From: Chitinimonas sp036961565 | Lineage (GTDB): Bacteria > Pseudomonadota > Gammaproteobacteria > Burkholderiales > Chitinimonadaceae | DNA: 64,000 bases | NCBI RefSeq assembly: GCF_036961565.1 | Contig: NZ_JBAMDD010000001.1 | Location: forward strand, 248,001-312,000 | Reading direction: 5' to 3' | Shown here: positions 7,895-15,573 of the stretch, one piece after another | Layout: each line of letters opens with the position of its first letter | Numbering within the stretch: position 1 is the stretch's first letter | Notes under the pieces: model-generated | Databases searched by the model: none | The model's input: only the letters and a program-made list of their open reading frames with translations | Told to the model about the DNA's origin: nothing | Position numbers and translations under genes: made by a program

Positions 7895-9700
7895 ATGAGC
7901 AATAAGCTGACCAATCCGACCGATATTGCGCGCGAGACGCTCAAGCAGCTCGCCGTCCGCCGCGTTGCGCCCACACCTGAGCGCTACGAGGAACTCTATT
8001 ACGAAATCTCGGATGGCAAGGCACGGCCTTCCGGTGGTGCCAACTTGCTGGCGGTCGAGATTGCGGCGGCGCTGCGCAAGCTTCCTCGGCAGACACCGGA
8101 GTTGTTGCGTGACCTGGCCCTGATAGAAAAGGCGGCCAGCCAGGGGGATTGGAGCAGCATACCGCCCATGCTGATGCAGGCCATAGAGTCGCAAGGTGGG
8201 CAGGCCAGCCTGGTGCGTGCCTGGGCCGAATTGATACGCGAGCTGGTGACGCAATGGGATTTGCGCAGCCCGCATTTCACCCATTCGCGCAAGCAGGAGT
8301 CGCTGGCCAAGGTCTTGCTGAATTTCGGCAACTATCCCAGCCTGTTGAACGAAAAGCTGGATGCCTTGGTGCGCAGCTGGGCTGACGGTTCGGGCGGGGT
8401 GGGCGATATCGAGCCGGTTCCTACCACGCCGGCCGAGGCTGCGGCGCAGGCGGATGCGGCACCCGCCAAGGCGGTGGCAGCTGCGACCGATTGGCACCAC
8501 TGGCGAGAAATGCTGGTGACCTCGCTGCGCTTGGGTATTGCAGAGCGATTGCAGACCTATCCGGATCTGGCTGAAGAGGCCATGAGCCTGGCCCAGGCGG
8601 CCGAGGCGGTATCCAGCGAGCAAGGCCTGGAGTTCCTGGCGCAGCGGCTCAAGAAGTTCTGGGTGCAGCTCGAGCTCAAGAGCGAGCGTGACAGCCGCAT
8701 CTCGACAGGCTTGATCAATCTGCTGCTGTTGCTGACCGACAATCTCGCCGCTCTGTCGGGCGATGATAACTGGGTGCAGGGCCAGATTGCCGTGGTCCGC
8801 GATATCCTGGCCCAGCCCTTGAGCATGAATCGCCTGTACGAAGCCGAGGTAGGCTTCAAGGAGGTGGTCATCAAGCAGGGGCAGTTGCGGCACAGCCTGG
8901 ACGAAACCCAGGAGGCCCTCAAGAGCATGATCTCCCTGTTTATCGACCGCCTGGGCAGCATGGCCGATACTACCGGGGGCTACCATGACAAGATTGAGGT
9001 CTACGCAGACCGGATTGAAGCCACCCAGGGCATAGGTGACCTGAAGCTGCTGCTGGACGAACTGATGCAGGATACCCGTGTGATGCAGCTGGATATGGCG
9101 CGCTCACGCGAAGACCTACTGGCCGCCCGTGCCAAGGCCGAGGCGGCAGATGGACGGGTGAAGGAGCTAGAGGCGGAGCTGCGGGCCATCAGCGAGAAGG
9201 TGCGGGAGGATCAGCTGACCGGCGCCTTGAACCGGCGCGGTTTTGATGAGGCTTTTGCCACCGAGATTGCCCGTATGGAGCGGAGCGGCAAGCCGCTGTG
9301 CTTGGCTCTGCTTGATATCGACAATTTCAAGAAGCTGAATGATCAACGCGGACACCAGGCAGGGGACGATGCCTTGATTCATCTGGTGCAGGTCATCAAG
9401 GATGTATTACGGCCTACCGATACCATCGCCCGCTATGGTGGCGAGGAATTCGTCGTACTGATGCCGGAATCGGTGCTGAGTGAGTCGGCCAATGTCATGC
9501 GGCGGGTACAGCGTGAGCTGACCAAGCGCTTCTTTCTGCACAACAACGAGCGGGTACTGATTACCTTCTCGGCTGGCGTTACCCGCTTTATCAAGGGCGA
9601 GGATCAGGAAGCGGCGGTGGAGCGGGCTGACCAGGCCATGTATGAGGCCAAGAAATCCGGCAAGAACCAGGTCAATGTGGCCGAGCCTCCCAGGGGCTGA
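7895..9700 (+). CDS. GGDEF domain diguanylate cyclase
   Basis: About 601 residues. A long N-terminal region (1-430) has no motif I can name; it is alpha-helical in character, with a coiled-coil-like stretch (RSREDLLAARAKAEAADGRVKELEAELRA region) just before a C-terminal GGDEF domain. The active-site loop reads GGEEF. An RPTD motif five residues before it fits the RxxD inhibitory c-di-GMP site, so product feedback is expected. It would make c-di-GMP from two GTP. No signal peptide or membrane segment is seen, so it is probably cytoplasmic. ATG 7895 is preferred over TTG 7892. It follows the ribosomal operon terminator. Confidence 0.92.
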   Translation: MSNKLTNPTDIARETLKQLAVRRVAPTPERYEELYYEISDGKARPSGGANLLAVEIAAALRKLPRQTPELLRDLALIEKAASQGDWSSIPPMLMQAIESQGGQASLVRAWAELIRELVTQWDLRSPHFTHSRKQESLAKVLLNFGNYPSLLNEKLDALVRSWADGSGGVGDIEPVPTTPAEAAAQADAAPAKAVAAATDWHHWREMLVTSLRLGIAERLQTYPDLAEEAMSLAQAAEAVSSEQGLEFLAQRLKKFWVQLELKSERDSRISTGLINLLLLLTDNLAALSGDDNWVQGQIAVVRDILAQPLSMNRLYEAEVGFKEVVIKQGQLRHSLDETQEALKSMISLFIDRLGSMADTTGGYHDKIEVYADRIEATQGIGDLKLLLDELMQDTRVMQLDMARSREDLLAARAKAEAADGRVKELEAELRAISEKVREDQLTGALNRRGFDEAFATEIARMERSGKPLCLALLDIDNFKKLNDQRGHQAGDDALIHLVQVIKDVLRPTDTIARYGGEEFVVLMPESVLSESANVMRRVQRELTKRFFLHNNERVLITFSAGVTRFIKGEDQEAAVERADQAMYEAKKSGKNQVNVAEPPRG

Positions 9701-9814
9701 CAGGCGGCTTGCCGGGCTTGGCATATGGGCGGAGAGTCAGTTGGTTCAGGCTGTACTGGCGCCAGACCAGGCTGGCCGTCCATCAATACCGTGAGTTCTT
9801 GACAGGCGCCAGGC

Positions 9815-10366
9815 ATGGATGCAGTCAACCCCTATGACAGCCCCGCAAGCGATCTTGCGGCTACTGCCGGCACGCCCTACACACCACGTTTCTGGGCCCT
9901 GGACGGACGCCTGGGACGGTTGCGCTATCTGGCATACAGTCTGGCGATGGGGGCGCTGGGCTTTGTGCTGTTTATAGCCAGCGTGGTGGCCTTGAGCATG
10001 ATCATCAGCGGTGGCGATATGGTCATGGTGGTCATGGGGCTGGTTAGTCTGGCCGGCATAGCTGGCCAACTGGTGATTGCCGGTCGCCGGCTACATGATC
10101 TGGGGCGCAGCCGCTGGTGGTTGCTGCTGTGCCTGTTGCCACTCATCAATCTGCTATTGCTGGCCTACCTGATCTTTGCCCCAGGGGCGCCCCATGCCAA
10201 TCGCTTTGGCCCGGCGCCGGTGGCGAATGGTGTTGGGGTGATCGTGGCCGCCTGCCTGGTACCCATGGTGGCCTTGCTGATAGGGTTGCTCGGGGTGCTG
10301 GCCGTTCAGCAGTACCAGTCCCTGGAGCGGCATTCCCGCACTGCGCCGACGGCGCCTCGCAGCTAG
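9815..10366 (+). CDS. DUF805 family membrane protein, paralogue 1
   Basis: A 183-residue membrane protein with a soluble NPYDSP lead (1-25), then RFWALDGRLGRLRYLAYSL, the family's typical start, and three or four hydrophobic segments. GRRLHDLGRSRWW and the end of the cytoplasmic loop (APGAPHANRFGP) are diagnostic of DUF805. The function of the family is unknown. A 36% to 50% similar paralogue (estimated by eye) follows 129 bases later. The C-terminal helix LLIGLLGVLAVQQYQSLERH loosely resembles the pilin-like helix of that paralogue. Confidence 0.85.
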   Translation: MDAVNPYDSPASDLAATAGTPYTPRFWALDGRLGRLRYLAYSLAMGALGFVLFIASVVALSMIISGGDMVMVVMGLVSLAGIAGQLVIAGRRLHDLGRSRWWLLLCLLPLINLLLLAYLIFAPGAPHANRFGPAPVANGVGVIVAACLVPMVALLIGLLGVLAVQQYQSLERHSRTAPTAPRS

Positions 10367-10495
10367 TTTGTGGGACTTTGGGTACACCGTGCTTCGGTTT
10401 CTGTGGCGTGCCGCACGCCTATGATAGATTCCCGCCTGGCCTGCGGACTGGCAGTCTGCTGGTGATATCCCTCATATTTCTCATCTGGTGTGCTT

Positions 10496-11071
10496 ATGAC
10501 GACTAACAATCCCTATCACAGCCCTAATGCCCAACTTGATCAATTTGATGATCAGGAAACCTATAGCCCGCGTTTTTTCTCGGTGGAAGGCAGGCTCGGC
10601 CGTGTACGCTACATCGCCTATACCATGGGTGCGACGCTGCTGGGCTATCTACTGATTGCTGTGGCTGGCGCCGCTTCGATAGGCAGTGAGTCCTTGGGCA
10701 TCCTGCTGATGGGCGTGGCTGTCTTGCTAATGCTTGCCGGAACTATCGTGGTTGTCGGCCGGCGCCTGCATGATTTGGACATGAGCCGCTGGTTTTCACT
10801 GCTCATGCTGGTACCCCTGATCAACACGCTGTTTGGGCTGTATCTGATGTTTGCACCCGGTACCAAAGGGCGTAACCGCTTCGGCCCCATGCCCGAGCCG
10901 AACGGCAGGAGCGTGATCGTGGTGGCGTGTATTGTTCCTGCGGTGGCTATCATCGGTATCCTGGCGGCCATTGCCATACCTCAGTACGCCGAGTACACCA
11001 AGCGGGCCAAGGCAGCACAGCAGCAAGGCCAGCCTGCTGCGCCAGTGCAGATACCCGAGGCCTCGGAGTAA
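10496..11071 (+). CDS. DUF805 family membrane protein, paralogue 2, pilin-like C-terminus
   Basis: About 191 residues from ATG 10496 (a GTG at 10490 is an alternative). It has the same plan as the preceding gene: NPYHSPNAQ lead, RFFSVEGRLGRVRYIAYT, GRRLHDLDMSRWF and APGTKGRNRFGP. The last helix reads VAIIGILAAIAIPQYAEYT followed by KRAKAAQQQ. This nearly copies the hydrophobic core of type IV prepilins, but lacks the GFTLIE cleavage site and sits at the C-terminus. The two tandem genes look like a duplication. Function unknown. Confidence 0.85.
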   Translation: MTTNNPYHSPNAQLDQFDDQETYSPRFFSVEGRLGRVRYIAYTMGATLLGYLLIAVAGAASIGSESLGILLMGVAVLLMLAGTIVVVGRRLHDLDMSRWFSLLMLVPLINTLFGLYLMFAPGTKGRNRFGPMPEPNGRSVIVVACIVPAVAIIGILAAIAIPQYAEYTKRAKAAQQQGQPAAPVQIPEASE

Positions 11072-11123
11072 GCTTGAGCAGGCGCCAATGCGCCTGGCGG
11101 GGCAGGCTGAGGCCGGGCCCCGC

Positions 11124-11591
11124 CTAGATCACCCCTCCGGCAAACCCTTGCTGCCGCCATGCCTCAAACACGGTGACTGCTACTGCATTCGACAGATTCA
11201 GGCTGCGGTTGTCGGGCCGCATGGGCAGTTTGATGCGGCGATCAGCGGCAAAGCCGTCCCGCAGTTCTGCGGGCAGGCCGGCGGACTCCTGGCCGAACAG
11301 GAAAGCATCGCCGGGCTGGTAGGCTATCTGGTCAAAGCGGGTGGAGCCTTTGGTGGTCATGGCAAAAATACGCCGTCCGGCAAAGGCGGCCTGGCAGGCC
11401 TCCCAGTTCTCATGTACCTGCATCTGCGCATATTCGTGGTAATCCAAGCCTGCGCGACGCAGCTTGGCATCATCGAGTGGAAAACCCAGTGGCTTGACCA
11501 GATGCAGTTCGCAGCCGGTATTGGCGCATAGCCGTATGACGTTGCCGGTGTTGGGCGGGATTTCGGGCTGGAACAGGATGACGGCGAACAT
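11124..11591 (-). CDS. trmL: tRNA (cytidine/uridine-34-2'-O)-methyltransferase
   Basis: A 155-residue SPOUT methyltransferase that modifies the wobble ribose of tRNA-Leu isoacceptors. Motifs are NTGNVIRLCANTG (motif 1), LFGQESAGLP (motif 2) and RSLNLSNAVAVTVFEAWRQ (motif 3, the trefoil-knot SAM site). The start is set at ATG 11591 because MFAVILFQPEIPPNTGN is the normal family N-terminus; the frame stays open upstream for 42 codons without family similarity. Repeat copy B lies upstream of the start. Confidence 0.93.
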   Translation of the reverse strand: MFAVILFQPEIPPNTGNVIRLCANTGCELHLVKPLGFPLDDAKLRRAGLDYHEYAQMQVHENWEACQAAFAGRRIFAMTTKGSTRFDQIAYQPGDAFLFGQESAGLPAELRDGFAADRRIKLPMRPDNRSLNLSNAVAVTVFEAWRQQGFAGGVI

Positions 11592-11664
11592 GGTGTACGG
11601 ATTTTGGATAGCAGGGTGGGGCATGATAGCAGTGTGCAGACTGTAGGCACCGACGTCGATGGGC

Positions 11665-11757
11665 TGCCAGGCGTGCGAGCACTGGCGCGCGCAGCAGACG
11701 GTACGTGGGTAGGGCAAGCTCGCACAACAGCGCCAGAAGGGTTTTGTTCGTGGCGCT
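11665..11757 (+). repeat. Dispersed intergenic repeat, copy B
   Basis: Contains CAGGCGTGCGAGCACTGG, CGCAGCAGACGGTACGTGGG, GGGCAAGCTCGCACAACA and the right end GGGTTTTGTTCGTGGCGCT, which match the copy at 18884-18999. The left inverted end is degraded. Its last base coincides with the end of the cupin gene's stop codon. Confidence 0.75.
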
Positions 11758-12266
11758 TAGCCGGCCGGCTTGCCGCGCAAGGCATCGGGCAGGCCATCGT
11801 GGTCACCTAGCGGCCGTTCCGGGTGATCTGGCCACCACAAACTGCCTATCTCGGCATTACGCTCAGGATGCAAGGGGTAATGCACCTGGTTGTCGCTGCG
11901 CCGGGTATCGCCGACGACCAGCAGGCGCACAGCGGTATCGGTGTTGTTGATGAAGGTGTGTGCCAGGCCATCGCCAGGTTTGAAACCGACACCGTCGCCG
12001 GGTGCCAGCCGGTGCAACTCACCGTCCAGCCACACATCTGGCGTGCCTTCAATCACATAGGCAAATTCTTCTTCAGTGCTCTCGGCGTGAGGCCATGATG
12101 TGCGGCTGCCGGGTGGCAGGGTTTCATGGTGTATGCCCAGACGGTTGAGCCCAAATACCTTGCCGAAGGGTGAGCCTATGCTCAGTGATTCGGTGCTACC
12201 GGGATAGTGGCCGGCCTCGGTTTCCTGTATCTCGGTGTAGTGCTTGATGCAGTCGGGTCTGCGCAT
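11757..12266 (-). CDS. Cupin domain protein
   Basis: A 169-residue single-domain cupin. Motif 1 covers PPGSRTSWPHAESTEEEFAYVIEG (His and Glu metal ligands at about 60-72) and motif 2 covers GDGLAHTFIN (His at about 103). These residues form a small-molecule or metal-dependent beta-barrel. The C-terminal 45 residues (HYPLHPERN, WWPDHPERPLGDHDGLP) are characteristic of an uncharacterised cupin group often annotated as a transcription-factor-like or sugar-binding cupin. The substrate is unknown. The stop codon abuts repeat copy B, so the final residues may have been shaped by that element. Confidence 0.8.
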   Translation of the reverse strand: MRRPDCIKHYTEIQETEAGHYPGSTESLSIGSPFGKVFGLNRLGIHHETLPPGSRTSWPHAESTEEEFAYVIEGTPDVWLDGELHRLAPGDGVGFKPGDGLAHTFINNTDTAVRLLVVGDTRRSDNQVHYPLHPERNAEIGSLWWPDHPERPLGDHDGLPDALRGKPAG

Positions 12267-12305
12267 GTATGAGTTCTCCAGGCTGATTTGGACGGCGGGC
12301 TTGGC

Positions 12306-12340
12306 GGGTACTGGCCCTTACAGGGTACGGGCCAGTACCC
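12306..12340 (-). terminator. Perfect 12-bp inverted repeat over the comF stop codon
   Basis: GGGTACTGGCCC (12306-12317) pairs with GGGCCAGTACCC (12329-12340) around an 11-nt loop that holds the comF stop codon. There is no T run, so it may be a weak or Rho-assisted terminator or an mRNA-stabilising hairpin, not a standard intrinsic terminator. Confidence 0.45.
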
Positions 12341-12998
12341 AGCAGTCTACCCGCCGGGCGCCGGCTTTTTTCAAGGCATGGGCCAGCTCGTTCAGGCTGG
12401 CGCCCGTCGTCATGACATCGTCCACCAGGGCGATATGTTGGCCTGCCACCTTGCCCTGTACTGCAAATGCACCCCTTATGGCACGTTGGCGTTCGTCGCG
12501 CGGCAGGCTGGCCTGCGGCGGGGTGAGCTTGATGCGGGCAACGACTTGGTCGGCCAAGGGCAGTTGGCGCCATCTGCCCAACTGCCTGGCCAGCTCCTGC
12601 GATTGGTTGAAGCCCCGCTCGCGCAGGCGGGTAGGGTGCAGGGGCATGGGCAATAGCATATCGGGTTGGTCTGCGCCCTCGGTAGCCTGCAGCAGGCCCT
12701 GGGCCAGGGCATGTGTCAGTTCTAGCTGGCTGCGGTATTTGTAGGCAGGAATCAGCCTGTCCATGGGCCAGCCGTAGTGCCATGCCGCAGTGGTCCGATC
12801 AAACGCAGGCGGGTTCTTGATGCAAGCGCCGCAGTGGCTACCGTTCAGCGTTGGTAGGGCGCACACCGGGCATTGCTCGCCGCCATGCCAAGGTAGCTCG
12901 GCATGGCAGGGCGGGCACAGGCTGCGCGCACCGCTGTGGTCGCCGCACAGCAGGCAGGATTGTGGCAATAGCCGGTTGATGAGGCTGGACCAGACCAT
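12318..12998 (-). CDS. comF: ComF/GntX family phosphoribosyltransferase-like protein
   Basis: 226 residues from ATG 12998; a longer frame up to 13088 exists but its basic extra 30 residues look non-coding. Two zinc-ribbon-like Cys pairs (CLLCGD, LCPPCHAEL, CPVCALPT, CGACIKNPP) are followed by a PRTase domain with RERGFNQSQELA and the PRPP-binding loop IALVDDVMTTGAS. ComF proteins act in DNA uptake during natural transformation; GntX of E. coli is the related protein needed to use DNA as a nutrient. The gene is alone on the minus strand between the cupin gene and alkB. Confidence 0.88.
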   Translation of the reverse strand: MVWSSLINRLLPQSCLLCGDHSGARSLCPPCHAELPWHGGEQCPVCALPTLNGSHCGACIKNPPAFDRTTAAWHYGWPMDRLIPAYKYRSQLELTHALAQGLLQATEGADQPDMLLPMPLHPTRLRERGFNQSQELARQLGRWRQLPLADQVVARIKLTPPQASLPRDERQRAIRGAFAVQGKVAGQHIALVDDVMTTGASLNELAHALKKAGARRVDCWVLARTL

Positions 12999-13091
12999 AC
13001 GGGCGTTTCTCTTGCTTGGCTTGCGGGCATTCTGCCGGCTTTGTGCCCGGAACAGAAGCCGCCGCAGTCGCCAGGGCTTTGTAGCCACCTA

Positions 13092-13739
13092 TCAGCCGGC
13101 TTTGCGCAAGGTCAGGTTGATGCGTTGCCCGCCCAGCAGGGGGTGCAGGCCAGCCTTGAGTGGTGCCACCCCATGGTAGTGATGGCGGGCCGGGCCACCC
13201 CACACCACGATATCGCCATGGCTGAGCGGGATACGTCGTACCGGGTCGGTGCGGCGTGCGCCGCCAAACAGAAAGGTCGCCGGCAAGCCCAGCGAGATCG
13301 ATACGATGGGTTGGGTGTAGTCACGCTCGTCCTTATCCTGATGCAGCGACAGTCGGGTGCCCGCCTGATAGCGGTTGATCAGGCAGGCGTCGGGCTCGAA
13401 TCCGGCAAAACCAGCCAGCGCCGCAGCCTGTGCCGCCAGTTGCTGCAAGGATAGCGGCATGGCAGGCCAGGGCTGGCCGGTGGTGGGGTCTTGCGCGCTG
13501 TATCGATAGCCATGGCGGTCGCTGATCCAGCCCAACTGGCCGCAATTGCTCATGGCGACCGACATGGCCTGGCCGCCCGGCGTGAGCATATGGCGCAAAG
13601 GTGCAGCCACCAGCAACTGTGACACGGTTGCCAGCAGGCTGTCGGCTTGCATCAGGGCCTGGCCGCGCAATACCACGGCACCGGGTATCAGTGGTTCCTG
13701 CCAGATGGTGGGTTGGTCGGCAAACAGGTCGGGTGTCAT
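13092..13739 (-). CDS. alkB: DNA oxidative demethylase AlkB
   Basis: A 215-residue Fe(II)/2-oxoglutarate dioxygenase that repairs 1-methyladenine and 3-methylcytosine. Visible motifs are the Fe ligands LHQDKDE (HxD) and the distal His in RHHYHGV, and the 2-oxoglutarate-binding RINLTLR at the C-terminus (RxNxTxR). GWISDRHGYRYS and CLINRY are also typical. The length fits E. coli AlkB (216). Repeat copy C lies just upstream of the start. Confidence 0.94.
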   Translation of the reverse strand: MTPDLFADQPTIWQEPLIPGAVVLRGQALMQADSLLATVSQLLVAAPLRHMLTPGGQAMSVAMSNCGQLGWISDRHGYRYSAQDPTTGQPWPAMPLSLQQLAAQAAALAGFAGFEPDACLINRYQAGTRLSLHQDKDERDYTQPIVSISLGLPATFLFGGARRTDPVRRIPLSHGDIVVWGGPARHHYHGVAPLKAGLHPLLGGQRINLTLRKAG

Positions 13740-13767
13740 GGATCGGTATTCGGGGAGTACGAAGGGT

Positions 13768-13899
13768 GCGCCGAGAGCCGCTAGCCAAAACCAGCGTAGC
13801 GGTTCTGGCTAAACATGCAGGCCCAGGCGAGCTCAGCAGACTGTATGCGGGTACGGCAAGTTTGCACAATAAGGCCAGTAGGATTTTGTCAGCGGCGCT
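13768..13899 (+). repeat. Dispersed intergenic repeat, copy C
   Basis: Starts GCGCCGAGAGCCGCTAGC, contains CCAGCGTAGCGGTTCTGGCT, CTCAGCAGACTG and GTACGGCAAGTTTGCACAATA, and ends GGATTTTGTCAGCGGCGCT. It is a diverged but nearly full-length relative of the 18884-18999 copy, lying between alkB and the flavoprotein cluster. Confidence 0.75.
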
Positions 13900-13979
13900 G
13901 AGTAAGGCGATGCACCCAGTGTACGCCTTGGCGTAGTCCAGGTTTGGCGGATGCGCCTGTCGAGCATTTGATTCGATAT

Positions 13980-14031
13980 TTCTGGAAATGTATTGACTTG
14001 ATGTTTTAATGTCTATTATTCTGGAAATGTA
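13980..14031 (+). promoter_or_regulatory. Putative promoter and direct-repeat operator of the flavoprotein cluster
   Basis: Two copies of TTCTGGAAATGTA (13980-13992 and 14019-14031) flank a candidate sigma-70 promoter, TTGACT at 13993 and TATTAT at 14014 (15-base spacing, shorter than ideal). The stretch is AT-rich in a GC-rich setting. The direct repeats could be an operator for an ArsR-type or other regulator; this is inferred from position. Confidence 0.4.
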
Positions 14032-14112
14032 GAAATGTAGAAATGAAGAGCAAACGATTAGATCCCTATAGATTGGGTCGCCGCCCCCTCATAACTGACC
14101 AAGGAGTTTGTG

Positions 14113-15573
14113 ATGACTTCCCCTTTGATCCAGCAATATGGTGTGGCCATACTGGGTGCCGGCCCAGTTGGCCTGGCCGCTGCGGCGCATTTGCTGGCCC
14201 GCGGTATCAGGCCTACGGTATTTGAAGCGTCGGAATCTGTGGGCAGCAGCCTGCGTGCGGTGGCACATGTCCCGCTGTTTTCGCCCTGGCGCTACAACAT
14301 GGATCAGGCTGCGCGCAGCCTGCTGGAACAGGGCGGTTGGCAAGCCCCCGACCTGGATGCCTTGCCCACGGCAGGCGAACTGGATCAGTTCTATCTACAG
14401 CCCTTGGGTTTGGTCTTGCGCGAGCAGATCCAGCTCAGTAGCCGAGTGCTGGGGGTATCGCGCCTGGGTATGGACAAGATCAAGACGGCTGGCCGCGACC
14501 AAACGCCTTTCCTGCTGCAGATCCAGCGTGATGGCGGCATAAGCGAGCACCTGGCCGGTGCCGTGCTGGATGCGACCGGGACCTGGGCCATGCCTAACCC
14601 GCTTGGTGCCCATGGGCTACCGGCCACAGGTGAGGCCGCGCACGCCGAGCATATCCGCTATGGCATACCCGATGTGCTGGGCAAGGACCGTATACGCTAT
14701 GCCGGCAAATGTGTGCTGGTGGTCGGCGCTGGCCATTCTGCCGCCCAGGCTCTGCTGGCATTGGCCGATCTCGGCCAGCAGGACGAGCACACCCGCGTGC
14801 ATTGGGCAGTACGGGGCAGTAATCTGCGCCGTGTATTTGGCGGGGGCGATGCTGACCAGTTGCAGGCACGGGGCGAGTTGGGCCAGCGCCTGCAGCGCTT
14901 GATTGCGCAGGAGCGGCTGACAGTGCATACCGAATTCCGTATTGCATCCGTCCAGTCTGGTTTGTCCGGGCTTACCGTCCGCGCACATACTCCGCAGGGC
15001 TTGACCGAACTAACGGGAGTGGATGAGGTGATCTGCGCCACCGGTTCGCGCCCTGACCTGGCACTGACGCGCGAATTGCGTGTGCGGCTGGATGCCTGGC
15101 TGGAGAGCACCGAGGCCTTGGCGCCGCTGATAGACCCGAATGAGCATAGCTGCGGTACCGTGCGCCCCCATGGTCACCGTGAGTTGGCGCACCCCGAACC
15201 GGGTTTCTATGTGGTGGGCGCCAAGAGCTATGGCCGTGCACCGACTTTCCTGCTGGCGACCGGCTACGAGCAGGTACGCTCGGTGGCAGCCGCCCTGGCG
15301 GGTGATCTGGCGGCTGCCGACGATGTACGGCTGGACTTGCCCGAAACCGGTGTGTGCGGCGCTGGCTTGCCTGGCACGGCGGGGCGGGGGGCGTGCTGTG
15401 GTGCCACGCCGGCTGCGGTGGTTGCAGCCAGCACCTGCTGTGGTGGCGCTGCGCCAGCAGGCATCGATGCCTGCTGCGCACAGGATGCTGCCGCCAAGCA
15501 GGCTGGCAAGTCGGGCTGCGGTTGCGGTGTAGCTGCCGACCAGGCCGGGCGTGTTGTGGCGGGCTGTTGCTGA
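14113..15573 (+). CDS. FAD-dependent oxidoreductase with cysteine-rich C-terminus
   Basis: 486 residues. An N-terminal FAD fold (GVAILGAGPVGLAAAAHLLARG at about 10-30) is followed by a second dinucleotide fold (VLVVGAGHSAAQALLALADL, about 200) and an ATG-type motif (ICATGSRP). This layout is shared with flavin monooxygenases and ArsO-type flavoproteins. The last 70 residues carry many Cys pairs (ACCGA, STCCGG, DACCAQ, SGCGCG, AGCC), resembling a thiol metal(loid)-binding tail. ATG 14113 has AAGGAG six bases upstream. It leads a plus-strand cluster with an MFS transporter and an ArsO-like gene. A role with arsenic or another thiophilic element is inferred. Confidence 0.75.
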   Translation: MTSPLIQQYGVAILGAGPVGLAAAAHLLARGIRPTVFEASESVGSSLRAVAHVPLFSPWRYNMDQAARSLLEQGGWQAPDLDALPTAGELDQFYLQPLGLVLREQIQLSSRVLGVSRLGMDKIKTAGRDQTPFLLQIQRDGGISEHLAGAVLDATGTWAMPNPLGAHGLPATGEAAHAEHIRYGIPDVLGKDRIRYAGKCVLVVGAGHSAAQALLALADLGQQDEHTRVHWAVRGSNLRRVFGGGDADQLQARGELGQRLQRLIAQERLTVHTEFRIASVQSGLSGLTVRAHTPQGLTELTGVDEVICATGSRPDLALTRELRVRLDAWLESTEALAPLIDPNEHSCGTVRPHGHRELAHPEPGFYVVGAKSYGRAPTFLLATGYEQVRSVAAALAGDLAAADDVRLDLPETGVCGAGLPGTAGRGACCGATPAAVVAASTCCGGAAPAGIDACCAQDAAAKQAGKSGCGCGVAADQAGRVVAGCC

